Shown here one piece after another: positions 38,502-47,010 of a DNA stretch of 52,482 bases (its first letter is position 1; each line of letters starts with the position of its first letter). Where the stretch lies: the NCBI GenBank assembly GCA_903909435.1, contig CAIVVT010000247.1, forward strand, positions 1 to 52,482, in the 5' to 3' direction. The notes beneath the pieces were generated by a model. That model was not told the DNA's origin, did no database searches, and saw only the letters and a program-made list of their open reading frames with translations. Source of the DNA: an uncultured Acidobacteriia bacterium (GTDB lineage Bacteria > Acidobacteriota > Terriglobia > Bryobacterales > Bryobacteraceae). The position numbers and the translations under genes were made by a program.

Positions 38502-40019
38502 TTGTATCAGATTGACACCTCAACCGCCGTCGGCGTCGAGCCGACTCCGGGCGCACCGGGCACGCCCGGATATTTCACCGACGGCAATCCCGTGGGCAAC
38601 ATCCCGGCGACGGTGGTCAGTGCCGACTGGCTGAACGCGATCCAGGATGAGCTGCTGAGCATCCTGGCCGCCGCCGGGATCACCCCGTCCAAGGCAACCC
38701 GCAACCAAGTGCTCTCGGCGCTCGACATTCTGATCGAGGCGCGAACCGGCAACTATGCGGTCGATACTGGTACCGCGAACGCCTATGTGATCGCTCTCTC
38801 GCCGCCGCTCAGTTCCTACGCTCAGAACTTTTCGTTTCAGTTCCGGGCCATTTACGCCAACACGATGGCTTGCACGTTGGACGCCGGCGGCGGTCCCATC
38901 GCGCTGGACCGCGACGATGGAACGGCCCTGCAAGCTGGCGATATCGGCGCCAACAGCATTGTCTCCGGTGTCTATGATCTTTCGCTGAATAAGGCGATGG
39001 TGACGTCGATTGTGCCGTCGCAGCTCGGCGCCCTGGCCAAACTGAATATCGGGGCGCTGCTGCACAATGACGGCAGCGGCAACCTGGCCGTCACGGCGTC
39101 CGATACGCTCGGAACGGTGGCGGCCGTGCAGGTCTATAACGGCAATCCGAACTCGCACCTTGCCGGGAATGCCGGCGTCGTCGGGACCTCCGCGCCGTCC
39201 CTGTGCTGGGATATGTCCGAAAAGGTCTGGTGGACCTGCACCACTACCGGCAACACGGCGGGGGCCGTGTGGACGCCCGGCGGCGCGGGCATCGTCGGCG
39301 CGATGTGGGGGGGCGTCTCGGCCGGCACCTCGGCGGCAATGACCTTGTCGACGACGCCGGGCCTGGTATCGCTTCAACCCGGGCAGGGGATCGCCTTCCA
39401 AGTTGGAACAGGTCTGACCAATCCCGGCGCTCTTACCCTCAACGTGGATGGGTTCGGCGCTCTACCCGTGCTCAAGGACGGCCCGACCGGCCCCATTGCC
39501 CTGGCCGGCGGCGAGGTCGTTGACAGCAACATTCCGATGGTCCGCCTCAACGCGGCCGGTACAGCCTGGCACCTCTCGGCTACGGAGCTGGGGACGGCCG
39601 CCCTTGCCAATGCCTCGTCGCAAACCGGCACCGTGGCGGCTGTCTCCGGTGCGATCACGGTTGGTCACATTGCGGTCTTCTCGGACGGCGCTGGGACGGT
39701 GGAAGACAGCGGCGTGTCGCTGGTGACGGTCAATGGAAACTCGATCACCTCCGCCGATTCCGGCCAAACCGTGCAGCCCGGCACCTATCTGGTCGACACG
39801 ACGGGGGGCGCCATCCTGCTCTACCTGGCCACCACGCTGGCCGGCTTCTACACCTTCATCGACGCGGCCAACTATTGGGGCGTCAACAACTTCACCGTCA
39901 ATGGTAATGGCCACAACATCGGCGCGCAGGCAGCCAATGTTGCCGTGACTTTCCCGGCCGACGTGTCGGATTACCAGTTCTCGCTCGAGGCGACCGCAAC
40001 TTACTGGAGGCTCGTTTAA
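38502..40019 (+). CDS. Tail fibre protein
   Basis: 505 residues with a TTG start (GAGGG upstream). The N-terminal part contains NIPATVVSADWLNAIQDELL, a common start of fibres attached after gp48. The middle is beta-rich and repetitive (GVVGTSAPSLCWDMSEKVWW). The last about 80 residues (GTYLVDTTGGAILLYL ... VNGNGHNIGAQAA ... TYWRLV) recur in the protein at 42996. The stop overlaps the next start (TAATG). Confidence 0.85.
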   Translation: MYQIDTSTAVGVEPTPGAPGTPGYFTDGNPVGNIPATVVSADWLNAIQDELLSILAAAGITPSKATRNQVLSALDILIEARTGNYAVDTGTANAYVIALSPPLSSYAQNFSFQFRAIYANTMACTLDAGGGPIALDRDDGTALQAGDIGANSIVSGVYDLSLNKAMVTSIVPSQLGALAKLNIGALLHNDGSGNLAVTASDTLGTVAAVQVYNGNPNSHLAGNAGVVGTSAPSLCWDMSEKVWWTCTTTGNTAGAVWTPGGAGIVGAMWGGVSAGTSAAMTLSTTPGLVSLQPGQGIAFQVGTGLTNPGALTLNVDGFGALPVLKDGPTGPIALAGGEVVDSNIPMVRLNAAGTAWHLSATELGTAALANASSQTGTVAAVSGAITVGHIAVFSDGAGTVEDSGVSLVTVNGNSITSADSGQTVQPGTYLVDTTGGAILLYLATTLAGFYTFIDAANYWGVNNFTVNGNGHNIGAQAANVAVTFPADVSDYQFSLEATATYWRLV

Positions 40020-41563
40020 TGCCCAAACTTTCCGACTTTGTTAACCCCTTGGCCGGATCGCAGGGCTTCGGCTCCCCCACCGCCGGGGCGGCAATCGCCT
40101 CCGGGGCGCTGGTGGCCATCGCCGCCGATGGGTTCGCCTATCAGTGTGGAACGAGCGACTATGCAGCGGTCCCCAACCAGGGAAATTCGCTGTTCTCGTC
40201 AACGTCGCTGACGAACAACGCGCCGAAATACAATTTTCCGAACAACCCCGGTATTTTGCTGGACACATCGGGCAATGTTTACGTCCTGATTAACGCCGGC
40301 ACGAACACCAGTTCGGGGGAAATCGTCAAGTACAGTCCGGCGGGGGCGTTTCTAGGCTCTTGCTCATCTGGGGCGGCGGCGACTGCCATCATGTCCAAGA
40401 TGTTCTTCATGTCGAATGGCAACATCTGTTGCATGTATGGCACCGGCAGCACACAACAATCCGTTTTTATCGTCAATCCGACAACCATGACGGCCGTCGT
40501 GAACGGGGCAAACCTGCCCATTCACTCGTCTTCCTCTTGCTTCGATGCTTGCCCCCTGTCGGGCGGTGGCTTCGCTGCAATCCAGATGGTCAACGGGACG
40601 CAAATCCAGTTGCAGATCCAGGACGCCGCCAACAACGCCGTGCACACCTCGGCGGCGTGGAACACGCTTGGCGGCAGCACGACGGACGGCTATCTACTGG
40701 CGCAACTTTCAACCGGCAACATTCTTGTTGTGGACTATATCCCGCTTTCTAACGGTGCTGTGCAGGTTTCCGTTTACGACCTGACCGGGGCGCAGATCGT
40801 CGCGCCAACCACCTTGACCGGCCTTGGCGTCGGCGCGCTTTCGGGGGCGAACAACGGCCCGGTTGCCGTGAGCGTCTTGCCTGGGTACTTTTGCCTGTCC
40901 GTCTACAACAACCCGAACTTGAAAACCGCCGTCTACAGTAATGCCTGCGCGCTGCAAGGCTCGGTCGATACGCAAGCCCTGACTACCAATGCAATGCCGT
41001 TGCTAGTTAATGATGGCACCGCCTTTTGGTATGCCACCAACGCATCAAGCCTGTTGAGCATCAGCAAAATAACGACCGCCGGGGCCGTCACCTCTTACGG
41101 CACGACGGCGACCTTTACCGGCATCGGGGCAATCGACATCGACGCCGGCGGCAACATCTACGTGTTCAACATTACCCTTGGAACCATCACGACCTTTAGC
41201 ACAACCCTCGCGCAACAGATCGTCACCACGGGGGCGCTGTCCTTGGGGTTCACGCCATCTCAACCGACCTTTGCGGGGATCAAGGCCGTTGGCGATATGG
41301 CCGTTGCGTTTTCCGGCTCGACCATCCCCGGAACCGGCGCCTTCCTGAACGCCTTCAAGGCGGCCGATGCTTCAATCATTGGCGTGTCAGTGACCTCGGC
41401 AGCCAAAGGCTCCCCTGTGACATGCGCCACTGGGGTCGGTGTCCAGAGTATCACCAAGCTCAAGGGGACACTCTCGAAGAGCTTCACCATGAAGACAGGC
41501 GCTGACATTTACGGCAACAACGGGGCAATTGTCGGCGGCCTCGTTTCTCTTGTGGGGATGTAA
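40019..41563 (+). CDS. Putative receptor-binding/tail protein with propeller-like repeats
   Basis: 514 residues. Repeating motifs such as LDTSGNVYVLINAG, IDAGGNIYVFNITLG and LPIHSSSSCFDACPLSGG suggest a beta-propeller (NHL/Kelch-like) body. The C-terminal 70 residues (AASIIG.. to GALVSLVGM-like end) could be a head-binding part. Base composition is lower in GC than the neighbouring baseplate genes. Family not established. Confidence 0.7.
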   Translation: MPKLSDFVNPLAGSQGFGSPTAGAAIASGALVAIAADGFAYQCGTSDYAAVPNQGNSLFSSTSLTNNAPKYNFPNNPGILLDTSGNVYVLINAGTNTSSGEIVKYSPAGAFLGSCSSGAAATAIMSKMFFMSNGNICCMYGTGSTQQSVFIVNPTTMTAVVNGANLPIHSSSSCFDACPLSGGGFAAIQMVNGTQIQLQIQDAANNAVHTSAAWNTLGGSTTDGYLLAQLSTGNILVVDYIPLSNGAVQVSVYDLTGAQIVAPTTLTGLGVGALSGANNGPVAVSVLPGYFCLSVYNNPNLKTAVYSNACALQGSVDTQALTTNAMPLLVNDGTAFWYATNASSLLSISKITTAGAVTSYGTTATFTGIGAIDIDAGGNIYVFNITLGTITTFSTTLAQQIVTTGALSLGFTPSQPTFAGIKAVGDMAVAFSGSTIPGTGAFLNAFKAADASIIGVSVTSAAKGSPVTCATGVGVQSITKLKGTLSKSFTMKTGADIYGNNGAIVGGLVSLVGM

Positions 41564-41567
41564 GACC

Positions 41568-42005
41568 ATGAGCACATACACCCTTTCCGGCCTCGGCCAG
41601 ACCTATACCAGCAGCGTCCAGCCTGTCTTTGACGCCGACTTCCGCGCGTGGCGTTGCGCCAATGTGGCGGGCGAACCATTCAACGTGACCGATCGAACGG
41701 GCGACACGTTCACGATAGCGGCGTCCATGGTCACGACCGTTATCAAGGCGGTCCTCTGGTACAACTGCTTCCAGCCGGCCGAGGCTCGCGCAATCAAGGG
41801 CTCCACGGACCCGGAGGTGCAAGAGTTCTATTTCCGCCTTAGCCAGATGATCGCGGCCGGCGAAACCCTCGACACCTCGACGGCATCGGTACAGGAAGGC
41901 GTTGCCTACCTCTCGACGGTCAATCAGCAGCCGGCCGTCTCGCCGCCGGCCCCCTACGTGCAGCCGAGCCGCGTTCCCGACATCCTGGCCGGATTGCTGC
42001 AATAG
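41568..42005 (+). CDS. Hypothetical tail-region protein
   Basis: 145 residues (FNVTDRTGDTFTIAASMVTT, a helical QEFYFRLSQMIAAGE segment, and a proline-rich tail). Lies 5 bp after the propeller-like gene. Possibly a fibre chaperone or small structural protein; unknown. Confidence 0.6.
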   Translation: MSTYTLSGLGQTYTSSVQPVFDADFRAWRCANVAGEPFNVTDRTGDTFTIAASMVTTVIKAVLWYNCFQPAEARAIKGSTDPEVQEFYFRLSQMIAAGETLDTSTASVQEGVAYLSTVNQQPAVSPPAPYVQPSRVPDILAGLLQ

Positions 42006-42037
42006 CGCCCGCCGCGCCTAAAACCAAGAGGCAACAA

Positions 42038-42514
42038 ATGACTGTCAAGGTACTCGCCACCGATCACGGCCCCCATCCCGCCGATAAATGGGCGGAGGCC
42101 ACGGCGTCAATGCTGGTGGAAATCGCCGATCACCTCTCGGGTGAACGCCGCGCCGCCGCCGTCAAGTTGCAGGCGGCCGTTATCGACATCCTCGAAGGGC
42201 ACCACCGCACTGCACAAGACGGCGAGCGGGCGAAGCTTGCGGAACACGGCCTAGACCGTCTGGCGCACCCCCTCGACCCGGAAGACCACCTCTCGCTTGA
42301 CGAGGTGGTGGCCGACATCGTGGCCGCCGCGAAGGGCTCGCCGTGGGAGGCGGACTTTTCGAAGCCGGAAGCTGTCGCCCATATCCGGGCTCTTGTCGGC
42401 GAACACCTGGCGCGCAACGCCTGGATTGAGCGATCGTGGCACGCCGACCGCAACGCCCAGACTGACGAGGCGAAAGCTTTTCGGGCCATCCATCATCCGG
42501 GCGCGGGGGAATAA
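42038..42514 (+). CDS. Hypothetical helical protein
   Basis: 158 residues, helical and histidine-rich (MTVKVLATDHGPHPADKWAE, LQAAVIDILEGHH, RNAWIERSWHADRNAQTD). SD AAGAGG upstream. Within the fibre cluster, so possibly an assembly helper. Confidence 0.6.
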   Translation: MTVKVLATDHGPHPADKWAEATASMLVEIADHLSGERRAAAVKLQAAVIDILEGHHRTAQDGERAKLAEHGLDRLAHPLDPEDHLSLDEVVADIVAAAKGSPWEADFSKPEAVAHIRALVGEHLARNAWIERSWHADRNAQTDEAKAFRAIHHPGAGE

Positions 42515-42517
42515 GCC

Positions 42518-42982
42518 ATGGCTGGATACACCACCGCTATGCCGACCTCGTTCAAAGGCGAGGTCCTCCAGGCGTTACACAACTTCACGCTAACGACCGG
42601 AAACGACTTTCGGATTGCCTTGGGAAAGGCGTCGCCGACCGGCACCTATGACGCGACGACAACCAACTACACCACCTTGACCGGTAACTCCGACGAGCTG
42701 GCGGCGTCGGGCGGCTACTCACCCGGCGGGTTTGACTTCACGGCGGCGAACAACATCACGCCGGCCACCAGCGGCACCACGGCCTATCTGAGTTGGAACA
42801 CCTCGCCCACTTGGACGAGTGCCACTTTCTCGACCGGCGGCTGCATCATCTACAACAACACCAACGGCACCCGCGCTGTTTATGTCGGGTCGTTCGGGGG
42901 CACCGAACAGGTGACCAGCGGCACGTTTACGATCCTTCTGCCGACGAACAACAGCAGCAACGCAATCATTCGCTTGCAGTAA
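42518..42982 (+). CDS. Putative structural (fibre-associated) protein
   Basis: 154 residues, beta-rich with many Thr/Ser/Asn (TTNYTTLTGNSDELAASGGY; TILLPTNNSSNAIIRLQ). The pattern is that of small virion proteins next to fibres. ATG is 3 bp past the previous stop. Confidence 0.65.
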   Translation: MAGYTTAMPTSFKGEVLQALHNFTLTTGNDFRIALGKASPTGTYDATTTNYTTLTGNSDELAASGGYSPGGFDFTAANNITPATSGTTAYLSWNTSPTWTSATFSTGGCIIYNNTNGTRAVYVGSFGGTEQVTSGTFTILLPTNNSSNAIIRLQ

Positions 42983-42995
42983 GGGGGCGCACACA

Positions 42996-43571
42996 GTGGC
43001 CGCGCATGACATGGCTTTGATGACCACGGCCACGACCGGGGCCGGAACGTTGACGCTTGGCGCCAATGTTTCCGGGTTCCTGTCTTTTGCCAACGCCGGC
43101 GTCGTTAACCAGGAGCCGCTTACCTATTGCATCCGCGACGGGGCAAACAGCGAATGGGGCCGTGGCACATACACGGCCTCGGGAACCACGCTGACGCGCT
43201 CGCCGCTCGGATCTACAAGCGGCGGCTCGGCAATCAATCTGAGCGGGAACGCACAGGTTGGCCTGGTTGACCTGGCCGAAGACCTGTTTCCGTGCGTGCT
43301 CGTTTCGTCTTCTCAAACTATATCCATCCCCGGAACCTATCTGGTCGACACGTCCGGCGGCGCGATCACCTTGACCGTAAGCTCAACGCTTTTCGGGGCG
43401 TATACGTTTATTGACGCGGCGGCCACTTGGGCGACCAACAACCTGACCGTCAACGGCAACGGGCACAATATCGGCAACAAGGCCACCAATGTTGCGGCTA
43501 CGTTCGTGGCCGACGTATCGGACTGTCAGTTTTCCATGCGCGCCGCCGGGACTTACTGGAGGCTCTTCTAA
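42996..43571 (+). CDS. Fibre-type protein with duplicated C-terminal domain
   Basis: 191 residues with a GTG start. The N-terminal half (TTGAGTLTLGANVSGFLSFA, YCIRDGANSEWGRGTY) is a small beta domain. The C-terminal 80 residues (GTYLVDTSGGAITLTV ... VNGNGHNIGNKAT ... TYWRLF) are homologous to the end of the fibre at 38502. Probably an alternative tip or co-fibre. Confidence 0.75.
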   Translation: MAAHDMALMTTATTGAGTLTLGANVSGFLSFANAGVVNQEPLTYCIRDGANSEWGRGTYTASGTTLTRSPLGSTSGGSAINLSGNAQVGLVDLAEDLFPCVLVSSSQTISIPGTYLVDTSGGAITLTVSSTLFGAYTFIDAAATWATNNLTVNGNGHNIGNKATNVAATFVADVSDCQFSMRAAGTYWRLF

Positions 43572-45158
43572 GTGCTCGGCTACGTCATCGGTGGCTTTCC
43601 TGTCGGCGGACTCGGCCCGCTTGATGCGAGCTTGGCCGCCACTGGTGTCTCGGCTACGGGTGTCGTCGCATCGGTCACGCCGAGCCCTCGGGCGACGCCT
43701 GCCGGCGTTGCGGCTACCGGCGCTGTCGGAACGCCGGCCGAGACGATCAGCGCGGCCCCGGCGGGCGTTGCGGCCACCGGGGCCGTTGCGGCCCCTACGC
43801 CTTCCGTCAAGACGGCCCCGGCCGGCGTCTTCGCGACCTGTGCGGCTGGCTCCGTCACGCCCAGCGTTGGGATCGCCGCCGCAGGCGTGACCGCAACGGG
43901 TGCGGCGGCGGCGGTTGCGCCGAAGGTGAGCAGCCAGCCGGCGGGTGTCACGGCCACGGGCGCGGTTGGCACTCTGGCGGGTGCCGTCTCAACGGCGTTG
44001 GTCGGCGTCGTGGCTACCGGCGTCGCTGCTGGCGCCACGGCTGCCGACGCGGGAACGCCGGCCGGCGTCGCCGCCACCGGTGCGGTTGGCTCTCTGGCCA
44101 TCACAGAGACAAAGGCGCTCTCAGGCGTGACCGCAACGGGCGTGGTCAGCGCGGCCGGGCTTTCCGTCTCGACCGCTGCCGCAGGCGTGACCGCAACCGG
44201 CGCAGTCGGCACGGTGGCTGCGGCCATTTACCCAAACGCGGCCTCCGTGTATGCCGCGGGCGCGGTTGGCACGATGGTGCCCCAATCGGGCCTCGGCCTG
44301 GCCGGCGTCTTGGCAAGCGGGACCGTGGCGGCCGTCGCGCCATCGGATGCCGTGGTCCCAGCGGGCGTCGCCGCCACCGGCGCCGTTGCAGCTACGGGTG
44401 GCGCGATCGCCACCACGTCGGCCGGCGTTGTCGCAATTGGCCATGCTGCGGCCCTCGGCAGCGCCGGGACGCTATCGGCGGCTGGCGTGACGGCGGCCGC
44501 CGCGGTTGCTCTTGTTGTCGTTCTGTCCATCCCGTCCAGCCCGGGCGGCGTCTTCGCAACTGGCGCGGTCGGCGCTGTCGCCGGGGCCGAAATCGCCTCG
44601 GCCTTTATGATCTGGGGCGCGGCATCGCCGGGCGACCAAATCAGCTTCGAATTTGCCAATCCCGGACGGGCAGGGTTCCCGGTTACCGTTGCTGTGACCA
44701 TCTCCGCAGGGGAAACGCTGGCTCAATTGGCCACTGCGCTTGCCATCGCGATCAACTCCGATGCGACGCTGCGGGCCGCCGGCGTCGCCGGCATCGCAAC
44801 GTCAAATCGCGTTCAGATCGGCCAGCCGTCGACCGGGGTGACGTCGGTCATTCCGACGGTCACCCCGGTCGGTGGGGGCGCCTCTTCGGCAGTCATTGGG
44901 CGCTCGGTGGCACGGCTGGCCGACTCCAGCAGCCATGGTGGCGCCATTGTCAGCGCGTCGAGTGACCTCGTCGTCGGGGGCAAGGATGCGGCCCGGGCGG
45001 GGGATCTCCACTCCTGTCCGATTAAGGGGCACGGTATTACGCCGCTGTCTTCGTCATCGATCGTAACGAACGGCGGAAAGCCCTTGGCTCGTATTGGCGA
45101 CACGGCCGGTTGTGGAGCTGTCATCATCTCCGGAAGCCTAAGCGTGTGTGCCGCATAG
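43572..45158 (+). CDS. PAAR spike-tip protein with sixteen 20-residue repeats
   Basis: 528 residues with a GTG start. Residues 21-340 are sixteen consecutive 20-residue units with consensus xxPAGVxATGAVGxxxxxxx. A beta-rich linker (AGETLAQLATALAIAINSD) follows. Residues 441-528 form a PAAR domain: SVARLADSSSHGGAIVS, GKDAARAGDLHSCPIKGHG, GKPLARIGDTAGCGAVIIS, with His/Cys metal ligands. PAAR proteins cap the spike of contractile injection machines. The repeat arm is most unusual. Confidence 0.85.
   Translation: MLGYVIGGFPVGGLGPLDASLAATGVSATGVVASVTPSPRATPAGVAATGAVGTPAETISAAPAGVAATGAVAAPTPSVKTAPAGVFATCAAGSVTPSVGIAAAGVTATGAAAAVAPKVSSQPAGVTATGAVGTLAGAVSTALVGVVATGVAAGATAADAGTPAGVAATGAVGSLAITETKALSGVTATGVVSAAGLSVSTAAAGVTATGAVGTVAAAIYPNAASVYAAGAVGTMVPQSGLGLAGVLASGTVAAVAPSDAVVPAGVAATGAVAATGGAIATTSAGVVAIGHAAALGSAGTLSAAGVTAAAAVALVVVLSIPSSPGGVFATGAVGAVAGAEIASAFMIWGAASPGDQISFEFANPGRAGFPVTVAVTISAGETLAQLATALAIAINSDATLRAAGVAGIATSNRVQIGQPSTGVTSVIPTVTPVGGGASSAVIGRSVARLADSSSHGGAIVSASSDLVVGGKDAARAGDLHSCPIKGHGITPLSSSSIVTNGGKPLARIGDTAGCGAVIISGSLSVCAA
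43632..44591 (+). repeat. Sixteen tandem 60-bp units in the PAAR gene
   Basis: 960 bp, exactly 16 x 60. The GCCGGCGTxGCxxCxACCGGxGC core (GVxATGA) is kept while the rest of each unit has diverged. The last two or three units are the most decayed. Confidence 0.85.
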
Positions 45159-45206
45159 TGCGCGGCGGATTCCGGCCCGAGCGATTTTAGTCAGAAGGAT
45201 CTAGCT

Positions 45207-45611
45207 ATGGGTGAGGTGAATCAGGAGCTTGTCCTGCTGATTGGGGAACTGCGCGGGGATATGAAGGAAGGTCAACGCCAGCGAACCGCGCAATTCAAAG
45301 TGCTCGAGACGCTGTCGCACCAGCTGGCCGAGTTGTCGGCGACCTTCTCGGCCCACGCCGATCATGAGGAAACCTGGAAGGAAATCCTTTGGAAGCGTGT
45401 CGACGTGCTGGAGGCCTCGGTGCCCGATCTGGCCACCCGCCTCAGCACCGTCGAGCAGCGGGAAGGGGTTATCGAGCAGAAGCGCGGCGTTCATCCGACG
45501 CTGGTGACGGTCGGAATTGGTGGTACCGGTTTGCTCGGCATCCTGTTTGGTGACAGGGTCAGTTCCTTCCTCGGCAAGGCCTTCGAGGCCTGCAAAAAAC
45601 TCCTCCATTAG
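45207..45611 (+). CDS. Coiled-coil membrane protein of the lysis region
   Basis: 134 residues. A long coiled coil (LVLLIGELRGDMKEGQRQRTAQFKVLETLSHQLAEL, continuing to the helix with VEQREGVIEQKRG) is followed by a hydrophobic segment (VTVGIGGTGLLGILFG) and an amphipathic tail. Similar one-pass proteins lie beside endolysins in many phages and may help lysis. Confidence 0.65.
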   Translation: MGEVNQELVLLIGELRGDMKEGQRQRTAQFKVLETLSHQLAELSATFSAHADHEETWKEILWKRVDVLEASVPDLATRLSTVEQREGVIEQKRGVHPTLVTVGIGGTGLLGILFGDRVSSFLGKAFEACKKLLH

Positions 45612-45625
45612 CGAACGCCGTTCGC
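45611..45625. repeat. Dispersed palindrome, copy 6 (exact, intergenic)
   Basis: GCGAACGCCGTTCGC directly at the TAG stop of the coiled-coil gene, the only copy lying between genes. A weak hairpin with a T-run (about 45640-45668) follows. Confidence 0.75.
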
Positions 45626-45684
45626 GACTGGCCTTTCGCGCCGCCCGGCCTGGCCGTGGCGGCCTTTTCATGTTGGGGGCACCT

Positions 45685-46164
45685 ATGAGCGATTTCGACC
45701 GCGCCTTTGTCACCGTCGTCGGCCTCGAGGGCGGCTATGTCAACAATCCGGCCGATCCGGGCGGCGAAACCAAGTTCGGGATTTCCAAGCGCAGCTACCC
45801 GGATCTCGACATCGTCAATCTCACCGTCGACCAGGCCAAGGCGATCTACCTGGCCAAATATTGGACGCCGGCGAGCTGCGATTCGCTGCCCTGGCCGGTC
45901 AACTGCCTGTTGTTCGAAGTCGACGTCAACACCGGCGCGGGCACCGGCAACCGCCTCCTGCAGGCGGCGCTGCACGTCGCTGCCGACGGGATCATCGGGC
46001 CGGGAACCGAGCGCGCCGCGCAGCTCGCCGATCGCCGCGAACTGGTGGCGCGCTTCCAGGCGCTGCTGGGCGTCCATTACGCCAGTCTGCCGGGGGCCGG
46101 GCAATTCCTCGAGGGATGGCTTTATCGAGCGTTCCTCGCCGAAGAAGAGGTCTTCGGCGGATAG
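45685..46164 (+). CDS. Endolysin, GH108 family
   Basis: 159 residues from the ATG at 45685. EGGYVNNPADPGGETKFGISKRSYP holds the catalytic glutamate and the GH108 hallmark. A C-terminal peptidoglycan-binding part follows (LLQAALHVAADGIIGPGTERAAQL). It cuts the murein glycan strand at lysis. No signal peptide, so it needs the holin at 46247. Confidence 0.95.
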   Translation: MSDFDRAFVTVVGLEGGYVNNPADPGGETKFGISKRSYPDLDIVNLTVDQAKAIYLAKYWTPASCDSLPWPVNCLLFEVDVNTGAGTGNRLLQAALHVAADGIIGPGTERAAQLADRRELVARFQALLGVHYASLPGAGQFLEGWLYRAFLAEEEVFGG

Positions 46165-46194
46165 GGCGGTCTTCACCGCAGTCGTCGTTTGTCC

Positions 46195-46224
46195 ACCGCC
46201 CGGTGCTCGCCGCGGCGGTTTTTT
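46195..46224 (+). terminator. Weak intrinsic terminator between endolysin and holin
   Basis: ACCGCC (46195-46200) with GGCGGT (46214-46219), then T-run to 46224. Confidence 0.5.
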
Positions 46225-46246
46225 CATGCCTGAAAGGAGTCCTGTC

Positions 46247-46588
46247 ATGGACTGGTTCACCGCATTGGTCCTTTGGACCCCGATTTCCGTTGCGTTGCTG
46301 GTGTTCTTCTTCCTGGCGCTGTTCGTCGTCGCGGTCCTGGTTTGGGGAAACCGCACCGCAGTCATCGCTTGGTTCAATGCGCGCATGGCCGAGGCGAGCA
46401 CCAAGCAGGCCTACACGCTGGCGCTGGGCACCACTTCCGCCTGGCTGATCGACCTGGCCGGCATGTTGCCCGCCGGTGACCACGTTCCGGTCGGCCTTGT
46501 GAGGGCCGGTTGGCTCTTCGCCTTGGCTCTCTTCATCAAGCCGGATGCCCAATCGACAAACCCTCGGAACGCCGCGCCGGCGGCGTAA
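46247..46588 (+). CDS. Holin
   Basis: 113 residues from the ATG at 46247 (AAGGAG 8 nt upstream). Two strong transmembrane segments (TPISVALLVFFFLALFVVAVLVW, and residues about 60-75 plus GWLFALALFI near 95) and a polar tail. It lies directly after the endolysin. Forms holes in the inner membrane. Confidence 0.8.
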   Translation: MDWFTALVLWTPISVALLVFFFLALFVVAVLVWGNRTAVIAWFNARMAEASTKQAYTLALGTTSAWLIDLAGMLPAGDHVPVGLVRAGWLFALALFIKPDAQSTNPRNAAPAA

Positions 46589-46650
46589 TTCCTCCATCCG
46601 GCGACCCACCCCGTTTGACCTCCTTTCTCATCAACTTCACAGGTGACCGA

Positions 46651-46935
46651 ATGTACCTCTCGAAAGCGACCACCACCCAAACCGTCACGGCCGTCGATCA
46701 GAATGGCCGGCCTTTCCAGGGCGATCTGTCCGGCGTGACCGTTGCGTCCGATCAGCCATCCTTCGTCGGTGCGGCTTTGTCGGCCTTCGCCGACGGCGTC
46801 GCCACGCTGACGCTGACCCGGGGCGATGCCGGCTCGGCCAACATCACCATCGCCGATGGCGCGGTCTCCGTGTCCGAAGCGGTCGAATCCTACACGCCGG
46901 TCCTGGCCTCGTTCGAGCTCGGCGCCGCCAACTGA
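46651..46935 (+). CDS. Small Ig-like or decoration-type protein
   Basis: 94 residues, beta-rich (KATTTQTVTAVDQNGRPFQG, LTLTRGDAGSANITIADG) with the look of a single bacterial Ig-like fold. Lies in the lysis cluster, ending just before a terminator. Function unknown. Confidence 0.6.
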   Translation: MYLSKATTTQTVTAVDQNGRPFQGDLSGVTVASDQPSFVGAALSAFADGVATLTLTRGDAGSANITIADGAVSVSEAVESYTPVLASFELGAAN

Positions 46936-46963
46936 TCACGGTCCGTCCCGAATGAGCGATCGA

Positions 46964-46995
46964 GGGGGCATCCCGATAGGGGGTGCCCCCTTTTT
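46964..46995 (+). terminator. Strong intrinsic terminator
   Basis: 11-bp stem (46964-46974 with 46980-46990, one wobble), 5-nt loop, then TTTTT. Separates the 46651 gene from the lipoprotein pair. Confidence 0.9.
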
Positions 46996-47010
46996 GATGG
47001 AGATTTTCTG

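Noticed and set aside
43632..44591. Regular 60-bp repeats as a CRISPR array
   Set aside because: The repeats are translated in one frame, diverged, contiguous without spacers, and part of the PAAR protein gene.
38502..45158. Additional variable repeats in the tail fibre genes
   Set aside because: I looked for the conserved TR end (CGGGCCGTCCGCAAA) and the WYWSSAEF signature outside 1-2750 and found none.
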